NCBI RefSeq assembly: GCF_014204795.1
Contig: NZ_JACHMB010000001.1
Location: forward strand, 4,402,001-4,466,000
Source: Nonomuraea jabiensis
Lineage (GTDB): Bacteria; Actinomycetota; Actinomycetes; Streptosporangiales; Streptosporangiaceae
Reading direction: 5' to 3'
Length of the DNA stretch: 64,000 bases
Part shown: positions 51,636 to 59,231 of the stretch, piece after piece
Layout of the letters: each line of letters begins with the position of its first letter
Numbering within the stretch: the stretch's first letter is position 1
Translations under genes and position numbers: made by a program
Notes under the pieces: generated by a model
Database searches by the model: none
Told to the model about the DNA's origin: nothing
The model's input: the letters and a program-made list of their open reading frames with translations, nothing else

Positions 51636-54452
51636 ATGTCACGTCCCTATGTGACCGCGATCGTCGTCGCTCACGACGGCGCGCGCTGGCTGGGGGAGAC
51701 GCTGCGTGCTCTGGTGAACCAGAGTCGCAGGCCGGACCGCGTGGCCGGCGTCGACAACGGCAGCAGGGACGGCTCGGCCGACCTGCTCGCCCAGGCGTTC
51801 GGCCGCGGAAACCTGATCTCCCTGCCGCGCTCCACCGGCTTCGGCGAGTCCGTCGCCGAAGTCCTCGCCAAGCTGCCGCCCGCCGGAAGCGACGAGTGGA
51901 TCTGGCTGCTGCACGACGACTGCGCCCCCGACCGGCGCGCGCTGGAGGCGCTGCTCACCGCGGCGGCGCAGGATCCGAAGGCCGCCGTGCTGGGCCCGAA
52001 GCTGCTCGACTGGCTCGACCGCCGGCGCCTGCTCGAAGTGGGCGTCACCGTGGGCCGTACCGGGCGCAGGGAGACGGGGCTGGAGCCGCGCGAGTTCGAC
52101 CAGGGGCAGCACGACGGGACGCACGACGTGCTGTCGGTGTCCACGGCCGGGATGCTCATCCGGCGCGACGTGTGGGAGCAGGTCGGCGGGCTGGACCCGT
52201 TCTTCCCGCTGTTCCGCGACGACCTCGACCTGTGCTGGCGGGTGCGCAACGCCGGGCACAAGGTCCTGAACGTCACCTTCGCCGTGGCCTGGCACGCCGA
52301 GGCGGCGGCGCGCAGGCGGCGCAGGATCACGGTCAGCGGCGACCATCCTCGCAGGCTGGACAGGCGTAACGCGATCTTCGTGGTGATGGCGAACCTGCCG
52401 TTCGGCGCGATGCTCTGGACACTCCTGCGGAACGTGCTCGGCTCGGCCTTCCGCACGGCGCTGTTCGTGGTGAGCAAGCAGCCCGCGAACGCGCTGGACG
52501 AGATGGTGGCGATGGCGTCGGTCCTGCTGCATCCGTTCCGGCTGCTGCGGGCGCGCCGGGCCCGCCGGCACGGCCGCAAGAAGGGATATATCCGCATAAA
52601 GCGGTTGATGACCCCTCGGGGCGCGGCCTGGCGGCGGCTCACCGACATGGTGCAGAGCTTCCTCGCCGGCGAGGCGCCCGTGGACTCGACGGGCCGCCAC
52701 CACCACGCCACTCCCTCCACCGAGGACGAGTACGAGGTCGTGCCCGCGGACACCGGGGCGGTCAAACGCTTCCTCAGCCGTCCCGGCGCCGTCCTCATGC
52801 TCGCCCTGACCGCGGTCGCGCTGGTCGCCGAACGCTCCCTCCTCGGCGGCGAACGGCTCGGCGGCGGCGCCCTCGTCCCGGTCACGGGCGGCGCGGGCGA
52901 CCTGTGGGCCTTCTACACCGAGGGCTTCCACGACATCGGGCTCGGCTCGAACGCCTGGGCTCCCCCGTACGTCGCCGTGCTCGCGGCCCTGTCCACGCTC
53001 GCGTTCGGCAAGACGTGGCTGGCCGTGTCCGTGCTGCTGCTCGGCTCGGTGCCGCTGGCGGGCACGACGGCGTACCTGGCCACCCGGCACGTCATCCCGG
53101 CGGTGCCCGCGCGGGCCTGGGCGGCGGGGACGTACGCGCTGCTGCCCGTCGCGACGGGAGCGGTCGCGGCCGGACGGCTGGGCACGGCGGTGGTGTTCGT
53201 GCTGGTGCCGCTCTACGCCTCGCTCGGGACGGTGCTGCTGTCCGGCGAACGCCGCCGCGCCCGCCGGGCCGCCTGGGCGCTCGGGCTGCTGCTGGCCGTG
53301 GGGACGGCGTTCGCGCCCCTGGTCTATCCGCTCTTCACCGTGCTGGGGGTGCTGGCGGCCGTCGCGTTCCGCGGCGTGGTGACCTCGATGGCCATCTCGC
53401 TTGCGGTGCCTCTGGTGCTGCTCTTCCCCTGGCTGGCGGGGCTGGCGACCTCCCCGGGCAGGATCCTGCTGGAAGCGGGGCTGCACGATCCCGCCCTGGT
53501 GGACGCCGCGCTCGCCCCCGAGTCGCTGCTGGCGCTCAGCCCGGGAGGGCCGGGGCTGCCGCCGTTCTGGGTGACCGCCGGCCTGGTGGCCGCGGCGCTG
53601 GCCGCGCTCCTCATGCGCCGCCGGCGGATGATCGTCGCCGTCGGCTGGGGCATCACCTTGTACGGGATGCTCGCGGCGATCCTGGTCAGCCGCGTCACCG
53701 TCGAAGGCGCGCGGGCCTGGCCCGGGGTCCCGCTGGCGTTCGCGGGGACCGGGCTCGTGGTCCTCGTGGGCCTGACCGCCCACCGGCTGGCCGAACTCCG
53801 CGCCGGAGGCGGGCTGCGGTGGCTCGGGGCGATGGCGGTGGCGGCGGTGGCGTTCAGCACGCCGCTGCTGGCGGCCGGGTACTGGGTCGCCACCGGGGTG
53901 CGGGGGCCGCTCGTGGGCGACGCGCCGGACGTGCTGCCCGTGCTGGCCGCCGCCCGTACCACGCACGGGGAACGCACGCTGGTGATCAAGGGCTCCTCCT
54001 TCACCGTGCTGCACGGCCGTACCCCGCTGATCGGCGAGTCGGAGCTCCCGATCGCGTCCGAGGCCCGCACCCGCCTGGGAACGGCGGTCGAGGGCCTGGT
54101 CGGCGGGCGCGGCGGCGACGCGGCCACCCTCGGCAGGCTCGGCGTGGGCATGGTGGCCGTGGCGCCGCCCGTCTCCGCCGAACTGGCCAGGACGCTCGAC
54201 TCGCAGCCGTCGCTGGCGCGCATGAGCCTGTCGGAGGCGGGCGGGCTGTGGCGGCTGGCGGAGCCGGTCGTCCGCGTACCCGCCCAGCCGGTCAGCGCCC
54301 TGCACACGCCCTGGCTGTGGACGCAGGCGGCGCTGGTGCTGGTGATCGCGGTGCTGGCGGCGCCGGGGCGGCGCGAAAGCGGCCCCGAGACCGTGGAGAC
54401 GCCGCCGGCGGCCGCCGCCAGAGTGGCCGTGAAGGTGGCGGGTGGGCGATGA
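51636..54452 (+). CDS. Large GT2 glycosyltransferase with C-terminal membrane domain
   Basis: The 938-residue protein has an N-terminal GT2 domain (about residues 1-250; YVTAIVVAHDGARWLGETL, WLLHDDCAPDRRA, a DDLDLCWRVRNAGHKV catalytic block) and then about 500 residues with roughly twelve membrane helices from about residue 385. Positioned after whiB, it matches the actinobacterial layout of a GT2 membrane protein followed by a DUF5719 protein. It overlaps the next gene by ATGA. It may polymerise or export a surface glycan; the sugar is unknown. Confidence 0.88.
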   Translation: MSRPYVTAIVVAHDGARWLGETLRALVNQSRRPDRVAGVDNGSRDGSADLLAQAFGRGNLISLPRSTGFGESVAEVLAKLPPAGSDEWIWLLHDDCAPDRRALEALLTAAAQDPKAAVLGPKLLDWLDRRRLLEVGVTVGRTGRRETGLEPREFDQGQHDGTHDVLSVSTAGMLIRRDVWEQVGGLDPFFPLFRDDLDLCWRVRNAGHKVLNVTFAVAWHAEAAARRRRRITVSGDHPRRLDRRNAIFVVMANLPFGAMLWTLLRNVLGSAFRTALFVVSKQPANALDEMVAMASVLLHPFRLLRARRARRHGRKKGYIRIKRLMTPRGAAWRRLTDMVQSFLAGEAPVDSTGRHHHATPSTEDEYEVVPADTGAVKRFLSRPGAVLMLALTAVALVAERSLLGGERLGGGALVPVTGGAGDLWAFYTEGFHDIGLGSNAWAPPYVAVLAALSTLAFGKTWLAVSVLLLGSVPLAGTTAYLATRHVIPAVPARAWAAGTYALLPVATGAVAAGRLGTAVVFVLVPLYASLGTVLLSGERRRARRAAWALGLLLAVGTAFAPLVYPLFTVLGVLAAVAFRGVVTSMAISLAVPLVLLFPWLAGLATSPGRILLEAGLHDPALVDAALAPESLLALSPGGPGLPPFWVTAGLVAAALAALLMRRRRMIVAVGWGITLYGMLAAILVSRVTVEGARAWPGVPLAFAGTGLVVLVGLTAHRLAELRAGGGLRWLGAMAVAAVAFSTPLLAAGYWVATGVRGPLVGDAPDVLPVLAAARTTHGERTLVIKGSSFTVLHGRTPLIGESELPIASEARTRLGTAVEGLVGGRGGDAATLGRLGVGMVAVAPPVSAELARTLDSQPSLARMSLSEAGGLWRLAEPVVRVPAQPVSALHTPWLWTQAALVLVIAVLAAPGRRESGPETVETPPAAAARVAVKVAGGR

Positions 54453-54547
54453 AGACGGACGCCGCTCGCGGTCGCCGTGAAGGTGGCGGGTGGGCGATGA
54501 AGACAGACGCCGCGCGCAGTCGCCGTGAACGTGGCGGGTGGGCGATG
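54401..54547 (+). repeat. 48-bp tandem repeat over the translation start of the DUF5719 gene
   Basis: A 48-bp unit containing a ribosome-binding-like purine stretch (GGTGGCGGGTGGGCG) and an ATG occurs two and a half times. Copies start at ATG 54449 and ATG 54497 and the third ATG is at 54545; the partial first copy is in the end of the GT2 gene. Each unit keeps the frame (16 residues). Confidence 0.9.
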
Positions 54548-55849
54548 AAGGCGTTCGTGGAGAACCGGTTCGGGCTGCCGGCGTTGGTCGTCGTGGCACT
54601 CGCGGCCCTGTACGGCGTCGCGTACGTCACCAGGCCGACCCCTCCGGCGGCCGCCGCCCCGCAACCCAGGAAGGTCGCCGTCGAGTCGGTCACCGCGGTG
54701 TGCCCCGGAGCCAAGGGCGAGCGGGTCAGCGTCCACCTGCCCGGCACGCTCACCCATGAGCCGATGCGCGACGCCAAGCCGTACGTGACGAAAGGCCCCG
54801 GCGGGCTGGAGGCCGGCTACCTCACCCGCGCCACCCAGGGCGCCGGCCGCGGCCTCGCGGGCGTGCGCTGCACCGAGCCCGCCCCCGCGACCTGGCTGGT
54901 GGGCCCCGGCCCCGCCAACGCCGACGTCCGCCTGCACCTCACGAACGCCGACAAGGCGCCGGCCCTGGCGGACGTACAGGTCTACGCGGCGGAAGGCCCC
55001 ATCTCGGGCGACAAGGGCATCGGCCTGGAGATCGCGCCCGGCGAACACCGCGAGATCGACCTCAAGACCATCGCCCCGTCGGCGGACATCATGGCCGTGA
55101 GCGTCACCACCGCCTTCGGCCGCCTCGCCGTCGCCGCCAGGACCACCCTCGAAACCGGCGGCGTCGACTGGCTCCCCGCCGCCGCCCCGCCCGCCACCCG
55201 CGTCGTCGTACCCGGCCTCCCCGGCGGCGGCGGCCGCCGCGAACTCCTGGTCGCCGCCCCCGGCGAGAACGACGCCCAGGTGCGGATCAAGGCGGTGAGC
55301 GAGGACGCCGAGTACGCCATGAAGGGCCGCGAGACCCTGGACGTGCCCGCCGGCAGCGTGGCCTCCCTGGACGTCACCACGGGCATCGGCGGCTCCTCGG
55401 CGGCCCTGGTCCTCACCTCACCCACCCCGATCGTGGCCGGCCTCGTCATCACGGGCACGGGCGGACGCTCGGACGTCGCCTTCACCGCCGGCACCCCCGC
55501 ACTGGACCTGGGCAGCACGGTGGCCCGCAACGGCCCGGGCTCGAAGCTGATCCTCACGGCCGTCGGCGGCCCCGGCAAGGTACGGATCCAGGTGATCCCC
55601 GAGAAGGGCCGGCCGGACGAGCCGTTCGAGGTGTCGATACCGGCGGGCCGCACCAAGAACGTCAAACTGAAACCGAAGGGAGACTACGCGCTGACGGTCA
55701 CGCCGGTCACGGGGGAGGTCTACGGCGCGCGAGTGATCGAGGACCCCCTGAAATCCGGCCTCCTCCTCACCACCCAGCCATTGGCCCCTTCCCGCCTATG
55801 GACCCTCCTCCCACCCTTGACCGACACCCCCAACGTGGTGACGCCATAG
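54449..55849 (+). CDS. DUF5719-like secreted/membrane-anchored protein
   Basis: The 466-residue frame begins at ATG 54449, but two further in-frame ATGs at 54497 and 54545 begin within 48-bp repeats; the last gives MKAFVENRFGLPALVVVALAAL, a good membrane anchor or signal sequence, and a 434-residue protein. The rest is beta-rich (VHLPGTLTHEP, LEIAPGEHREIDLKTI, KVRIQVIPEKGRP) with an even spacing of short strands, as in DUF5719 proteins encoded after whiB-linked GT2 genes. The ATGA overlap with the GT2 gene indicates translational coupling. The role is unknown. Confidence 0.75.
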   Translation: MKTDAARGRREGGGWAMKTDAARSRRERGGWAMKAFVENRFGLPALVVVALAALYGVAYVTRPTPPAAAAPQPRKVAVESVTAVCPGAKGERVSVHLPGTLTHEPMRDAKPYVTKGPGGLEAGYLTRATQGAGRGLAGVRCTEPAPATWLVGPGPANADVRLHLTNADKAPALADVQVYAAEGPISGDKGIGLEIAPGEHREIDLKTIAPSADIMAVSVTTAFGRLAVAARTTLETGGVDWLPAAAPPATRVVVPGLPGGGGRRELLVAAPGENDAQVRIKAVSEDAEYAMKGRETLDVPAGSVASLDVTTGIGGSSAALVLTSPTPIVAGLVITGTGGRSDVAFTAGTPALDLGSTVARNGPGSKLILTAVGGPGKVRIQVIPEKGRPDEPFEVSIPAGRTKNVKLKPKGDYALTVTPVTGEVYGARVIEDPLKSGLLLTTQPLAPSRLWTLLPPLTDTPNVVTP

Positions 55850-55922
55850 GGGCCCCGGGCGGAACTGCATGGGCCTCCGCAATACGAGGCGCTTCGCGCG
55901 GATCGGCTCCGGGCAGCGCCCT

Positions 55923-55971
55923 GTGGGGGCCAGCCCCCACACCCCCGGCGAGGGGCTTTCCAGCCCCTCGC
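55923..55971. terminator. Two tandem hairpins between convergent genes
   Basis: Two perfect inverted repeats lie between the DUF5719-like stop (55849) and the WbqC stop (56083): GTGGGGGC/GCCCCCAC (55923-55940, 2-nt loop) and GCGAGGGGCT/AGCCCCTCGC (55948-55971, 4-nt loop). They are well placed as a shared bidirectional terminator. The rest of this 233-base gap shows no gene. Confidence 0.7.
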
Positions 55972-56082
55972 GCTCCCCGGCGTCGGCCGTTCGGGGACTA
56001 CAGGGGTTGGTTGGCGGCGGAACGATCCGAGGTGAACTGATCTCGAAATCGACGAGGAAGCTCGGCAGCGCCGGAGGCCAAA

Positions 56083-56871
56083 TCAAGGGTCTCCCGCCAG
56101 GACTCGTCCACGCAGAGCCTCCAACTCCCGTCTCAGGGCACATGGCCCGGCGACCATCAGGGCATGTACGGCGCTCATTTCCCGGGAGGTCGCCCAGATG
56201 CCCGATGCAGGGGTCACAAACGGGAGGACCTCGATCGAGCGAACCCGGAAGGCGGCCGGGTCCAGATATCGCATGCCCCCGGTCCCGCACAGGTAGGTGG
56301 TCGCGCCGGTCAACCAGGCGAGATCGGCCAGGCGCTGCGACCGGGCACCCCGCGTGAGCAGATCACTGCTGTGTAGAACCCGCCCCGGCCACCCGACCTC
56401 CTCCAGCAGCAGGCGCGTGGACAGCTCCGTAACGTCCGCCAGCCGATCCGTTCTTCCGAACGCGGCCAGCACGGGTTCGAGCCGCCGCCTGAACGGCGGC
56501 CAGTGAGCGCTGCGCCGGTAGTGGTCGGCAAGGAGCTGGGCGACGCGGCGTCGGCAATGGGCGGGATCAGCCAGGAGCGCTTCGTGGATGGAGGTGGAGC
56601 GGCCGTGTGGCAGATGGGTGGAGATCGAGAGCCACTGCGGCTGCCACGGCCCGTCGAGCGAGGCGAGGAGCGCGCGGTGCTGGTAGTCGCGCCGGGCGAA
56701 CTGCACGTCGTCCAGGACGATCCAGTAGTCGGCGGTGAACAGCTTGGCCAAGGTCGCGAGCCGAGGGAAGAGGTTGGGTTGGTGGATCGCGCACACCTCG
56801 CCGTACGGCAGGTCAGGGTGTAAGGAGCCTGCTGTCGAATCCGGCGTGGAGGAGAGCCTGGTAGGCGTCAT
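56083..56871 (-). CDS. WbqC family protein
   Basis: The 262-residue protein has the WbqC hallmark AIHQPNLFPRLATLAKL followed by WIVLDDVQFARRDYQHRA. WbqC-like proteins occur in polysaccharide and natural-product loci and are thought to act as sugar or amide-modifying enzymes, but no reaction is established. ATG at 56871 overlaps the DUF218 gene by 59 nt, and AGGAGAGG lies right before it, so this start is supported. It is the last gene of the divergent operon opposite the RiPP cluster. The 150 residues at the C-terminal side are less characteristic. Confidence 0.85.
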   Translation of the reverse strand: MTPTRLSSTPDSTAGSLHPDLPYGEVCAIHQPNLFPRLATLAKLFTADYWIVLDDVQFARRDYQHRALLASLDGPWQPQWLSISTHLPHGRSTSIHEALLADPAHCRRRVAQLLADHYRRSAHWPPFRRRLEPVLAAFGRTDRLADVTELSTRLLLEEVGWPGRVLHSSDLLTRGARSQRLADLAWLTGATTYLCGTGGMRYLDPAAFRVRSIEVLPFVTPASGIWATSREMSAVHALMVAGPCALRRELEALRGRVLAGDP

Positions 56872-57481
56872 GGACCTCTCCTGGGACGGGCTGCTCGATG
56901 GCGTAGCCGAGCTCGGGATACTCGATCACGCGCTGGAGGTCGCCGACGAGCATGTCGATGACCAATTTCGGATCGCCGATCGAGCTGACGTAGTCGTCCA
57001 GCTCAAGCGGCTCGGAGGCGCACACCACCTCGACCTCTGGCCACACTTTGCGCGCCGTGGCGTACGCCCGGCGCTCCATGTACGGCTTGGAGATCAGGAG
57101 CACCGACCCGGGCCGGATGCCGGCGTCGAGCAGCACCCGGCGGGAAAGGGCGATGTTCTGGCCGGTGTTGGTGGCGTTCGGTTCCAGCAGGATCGCTTCT
57201 TCAGGCAAGCCGAGTTCGAGCGCGTGCTCGCGGTAGTGGACGGCCTCGCCCCGGGGGAAGCGGTGCGCGGTGGTGGGGCTGGTGGCGCCAGAGAAGACGA
57301 GCAACGGAAACCAGCCGGCGCGGTACAGCTCGACTGCCGCACGCGCAACTCCCAGATCGTGGCTGCCCAGGCCGATGGCCACATCACACCGGCGCAGGTC
57401 GTGGTGCATCTGGTGGTAGTCCCAGACGGTTCGTGCGTGCCGCCACTGCTCGTCGGTGATGACCTGCTGCTTGACGCTCAC
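56813..57481 (-). CDS. YdcF/DUF218 family protein
   Basis: The 222-residue protein shows the DUF218 layout: CDVAIGLGSHDLGVARAA near residue 32, LLVFSGATSPTT, LEPNATNTGQNIALS (the conserved Asn/Thr-rich loop) and VLLISKPYMERRAYATARK. DUF218 proteins bind S-adenosylmethionine or nucleotide-like ligands or may act on cell-wall precursors. Its start (ATG at 57481) overlaps the regulator's stop by four bases (ATGA), and its 3' end overlaps the WbqC gene by 59 nt. Its place in the operon beside a RiPP cluster is suggestive, but a role in peptide maturation is only inference. Confidence 0.87.
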   Translation of the reverse strand: MSVKQQVITDEQWRHARTVWDYHQMHHDLRRCDVAIGLGSHDLGVARAAVELYRAGWFPLLVFSGATSPTTAHRFPRGEAVHYREHALELGLPEEAILLEPNATNTGQNIALSRRVLLDAGIRPGSVLLISKPYMERRAYATARKVWPEVEVVCASEPLELDDYVSSIGDPKLVIDMLVGDLQRVIEYPELGYAIEQPVPGEVHDAYQALLHAGFDSRLLTP

Positions 57482-58596
57482 TTGGCTGCTCCCTGATCGC
57501 CGGGCAGAGGAAGACGGATCTCCCTCTGGATGGTCCGCTGGATGCCCTCGATACTTCGCAGTTGGTGGGCGAGCCCATGCTGTGCCGCCTCGCGCGCGGC
57601 ACGGTCGAGGAACATCAGCCCATCATCCACGGTGGCCCGGTCCGAGAGCAGAATGTGCCCGTAGGCGGTGTCCAGCCGGACCCGCTGTATGGGCGCATCG
57701 GTGACGGCGGTGGCGCGGGCGAGGTCGATCAGGCGTAGCGCCTCCGAGAGGTTCCCGGCGCCGCGATGGGCCAGGGCGAGTTTCTGCTGTGCGACGGACC
57801 AGTCCTCGGCTTCGCCGAGGCTCTCGAACTCGCGGATGGCGGTTGTCATCAGGCGGGCGGCGTAGTCGTTCTGGCCGTTCTTGCTCAAGGCGGTGCCAAC
57901 CCACAGCCGGGCTCGCGCGCGGTCGCGTGGTGAGAGCCGGTCATCCACCGCCAGCGCCTCATACTCCTTGGCTGCTTCGTCCAACCGTCCCGACATCTCG
58001 GCCACCACTGCCAGCGATAGGTCGAGTTGGGCGATGCGGCGAGGGATGTCGAGCTGGCTGTAGACAGAGCGGGCGTTGAGGTAGGAGCGGCGGGCGGACA
58101 GAGGACCGGCGACTGCGCCCTGGTCGCGTTGGAGATCGCCGAGCAGTGTCGTGGATCGTGCGAACAGGTACAGGCCCTTGTCGTCCAGAGAGTGGGGGGT
58201 GTGGCGGGTGAGCCATCGGTTCAGCAGTTCGGCGGCGTGGCCGAAACTCTGGCGGCTGAGCGCGACTACGGCCCGGTCGAGGTCGTCGCTCCATGTCTCG
58301 TAGTCCCAGGCCCGTGGTCCCACACGGGCGACTCGCAGCCCTTGACCCTCATCGTGGCCGCGTTCCAGTAGCAGCGTCTCGAACCGCAGGTGGGCAGCCG
58401 AGTCAGCGCGTGTGAGCGCGGTGTCCAGGATGGCCTGGGTGTCGGGGCGCGGCCGGGTGGTGGGGCCGAGCTGGTCCCACTTCGCCACGGTGCGGGGAGC
58501 CACGCCGAGATGCTGGGCGAACGTCCGCACACTCATCCGCAAAGCAAGACGAAGTGCGTGCGCTTCGCGGCCGGTCCACTCATGCACGGTCGTCAC
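57478..58596 (-). CDS. HTH plus TPR-like regulator, divergent from the RiPP genes
   Basis: The 372-residue protein begins with a helix-turn-helix (about residues 15-45; RLALRMSVRTFAQHLGVAPRTVAKWDQLG), then a helical repeat region resembling tetratricopeptide repeats (ARLWVGTALSKNGQNDYAARLM, AQQKLALAHRGAGNLSEALRLIDLARA). Such fusions are common local regulators of streptomycete-type peptide and antibiotic loci, and this one lies back-to-back with the precursor genes. GTG at 58596 has GGGAG seven bases upstream. It probably senses a small molecule or peptide, but the ligand is unknown. Confidence 0.85.
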   Translation of the reverse strand: MTTVHEWTGREAHALRLALRMSVRTFAQHLGVAPRTVAKWDQLGPTTRPRPDTQAILDTALTRADSAAHLRFETLLLERGHDEGQGLRVARVGPRAWDYETWSDDLDRAVVALSRQSFGHAAELLNRWLTRHTPHSLDDKGLYLFARSTTLLGDLQRDQGAVAGPLSARRSYLNARSVYSQLDIPRRIAQLDLSLAVVAEMSGRLDEAAKEYEALAVDDRLSPRDRARARLWVGTALSKNGQNDYAARLMTTAIREFESLGEAEDWSVAQQKLALAHRGAGNLSEALRLIDLARATAVTDAPIQRVRLDTAYGHILLSDRATVDDGLMFLDRAAREAAQHGLAHQLRSIEGIQRTIQREIRLPLPGDQGAAK

Positions 58597-58801
58597 GTCG
58601 CTGCTCCCTTCACGGAGATGGAAGCACGCAGAGGTACCGAGCGACTACGGAAATGCAACAGAAGTGCGACAGCAGGTCGTATCCAGCCGTGCCGGGGCCG
58701 GCCATGCTCGAAGAGCGGTGCCGGTCGCCGGGTGTCCCCCGGGCGTGGGGCGGCGAGCAAACACCGCTGTCCCTGTCTGTCCGCGAGCTGTAGGAGCAGC
58801 G
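58597..58801. promoter_or_regulatory. Divergent promoter region of the RiPP locus
   Basis: This 205-base stretch separates the regulator start (minus strand) and the first small ORF (plus strand), so it should hold promoters for both. A weak minus-strand pair may be TTGCAT (58653-58658 on plus) and TACCTC (58631-58636) with 16 bases between. I see no strong plus-strand hexamers and no clear palindromic operator. Confidence 0.4.
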
Positions 58802-58963
58802 TTGGACCCCAACATCGCTCATCCGTTCTGCGAGCCGGACGGCCCGCTCGAATGCCGGTGGCGTTGGATCGCAACGCTGCCGCGCGAACTCGAATTCATC
58901 GAGCCGGCGACGGCCTCGCAGGTACAGCACCACCACCTCACAAAGGAGCCATCTTCCGTATGA
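58802..58963 (+). CDS. Small 53-residue ORF translationally coupled to the RiPP precursor
   Basis: This ORF was not obvious from ATG/GTG starts. TTG at 58802 has AGGAG at 58792-58796, five bases upstream, and the frame runs 53 codons to a TGA that overlaps the precursor ATG (ATGA at 58960-58963). The product begins LDPNIAHPFCEPDGPLECRW and contains a WRWIATLPRELEFIEPA segment, with two Cys eight residues apart, three aromatic residues (two Trp) and a HHH stretch; no signal peptide. I do not recognise it. The spacing and overlap argue that it is translated with the precursor, perhaps as a partner, immunity or leader-recognition peptide. Confidence 0.6.
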   Translation: MDPNIAHPFCEPDGPLECRWRWIATLPRELEFIEPATASQVQHHHLTKEPSSV

Positions 58964-59226
58964 CTACTCAGGCGCCCCTGAAGCCGTGGGGCTTGACCCG
59001 AGCCACACCGCATCTGCCGCAAGCTCCGCAGCCTTGGGCCGACACCCGGCTCGACCCCGGCACCCAGCTCACCGTGTTCCTCGACGAGCACGGTGAGCCG
59101 ATCGACGCCAAGGGCGACGGGACGAACAGGACCTTCGCCACGGTCTCCGAGAGCCGCCCGCACGACGGCGAAACGAACGCCCCGCTACGACCCGACGACT
59201 CACCCACCGACAGAGAAGCGGACTAG
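58960..59226 (+). CDS. ATP-grasp-modified RiPP precursor peptide (graspetide type)
   Basis: The 88-residue peptide has the leader motif PWGLTRA at residues 9-15, equivalent to the PFxLR-type recognition motif of ATP-grasp-targeted precursors, then a Pro/Gln-rich region, TRLDPGTQLTVFLDEHGEP (about 29-47) and a core rich in Thr/Ser (T55, T58, T61, S63, S65) followed by an acidic tail (D69, E71, D79, D80, D84, E86, D88). The Thr residues at a three-residue spacing are plausible ester donors, and the Asp/Glu residues acceptors. AAAGGAG lies about ten bases upstream of the ATG. The cluster context (ATP-grasp then methyltransferase) supports the call. Confidence 0.85.
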   Translation: MTTQAPLKPWGLTRATPHLPQAPQPWADTRLDPGTQLTVFLDEHGEPIDAKGDGTNRTFATVSESRPHDGETNAPLRPDDSPTDREAD

Positions 59227-59231
59227 AACAC

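Noticed and set aside
51639..54599. A 986-codon minus-strand frame opposite the large GT2 gene
   Set aside because: Composition is Arg/His/Gln-rich and it mirrors the GT2 codon phase; no domain seen.
58597..58801. Possible extra RiPP precursors in the divergent promoter region
   Set aside because: Other short frames here lack a Shine-Dalgarno or leader motif.
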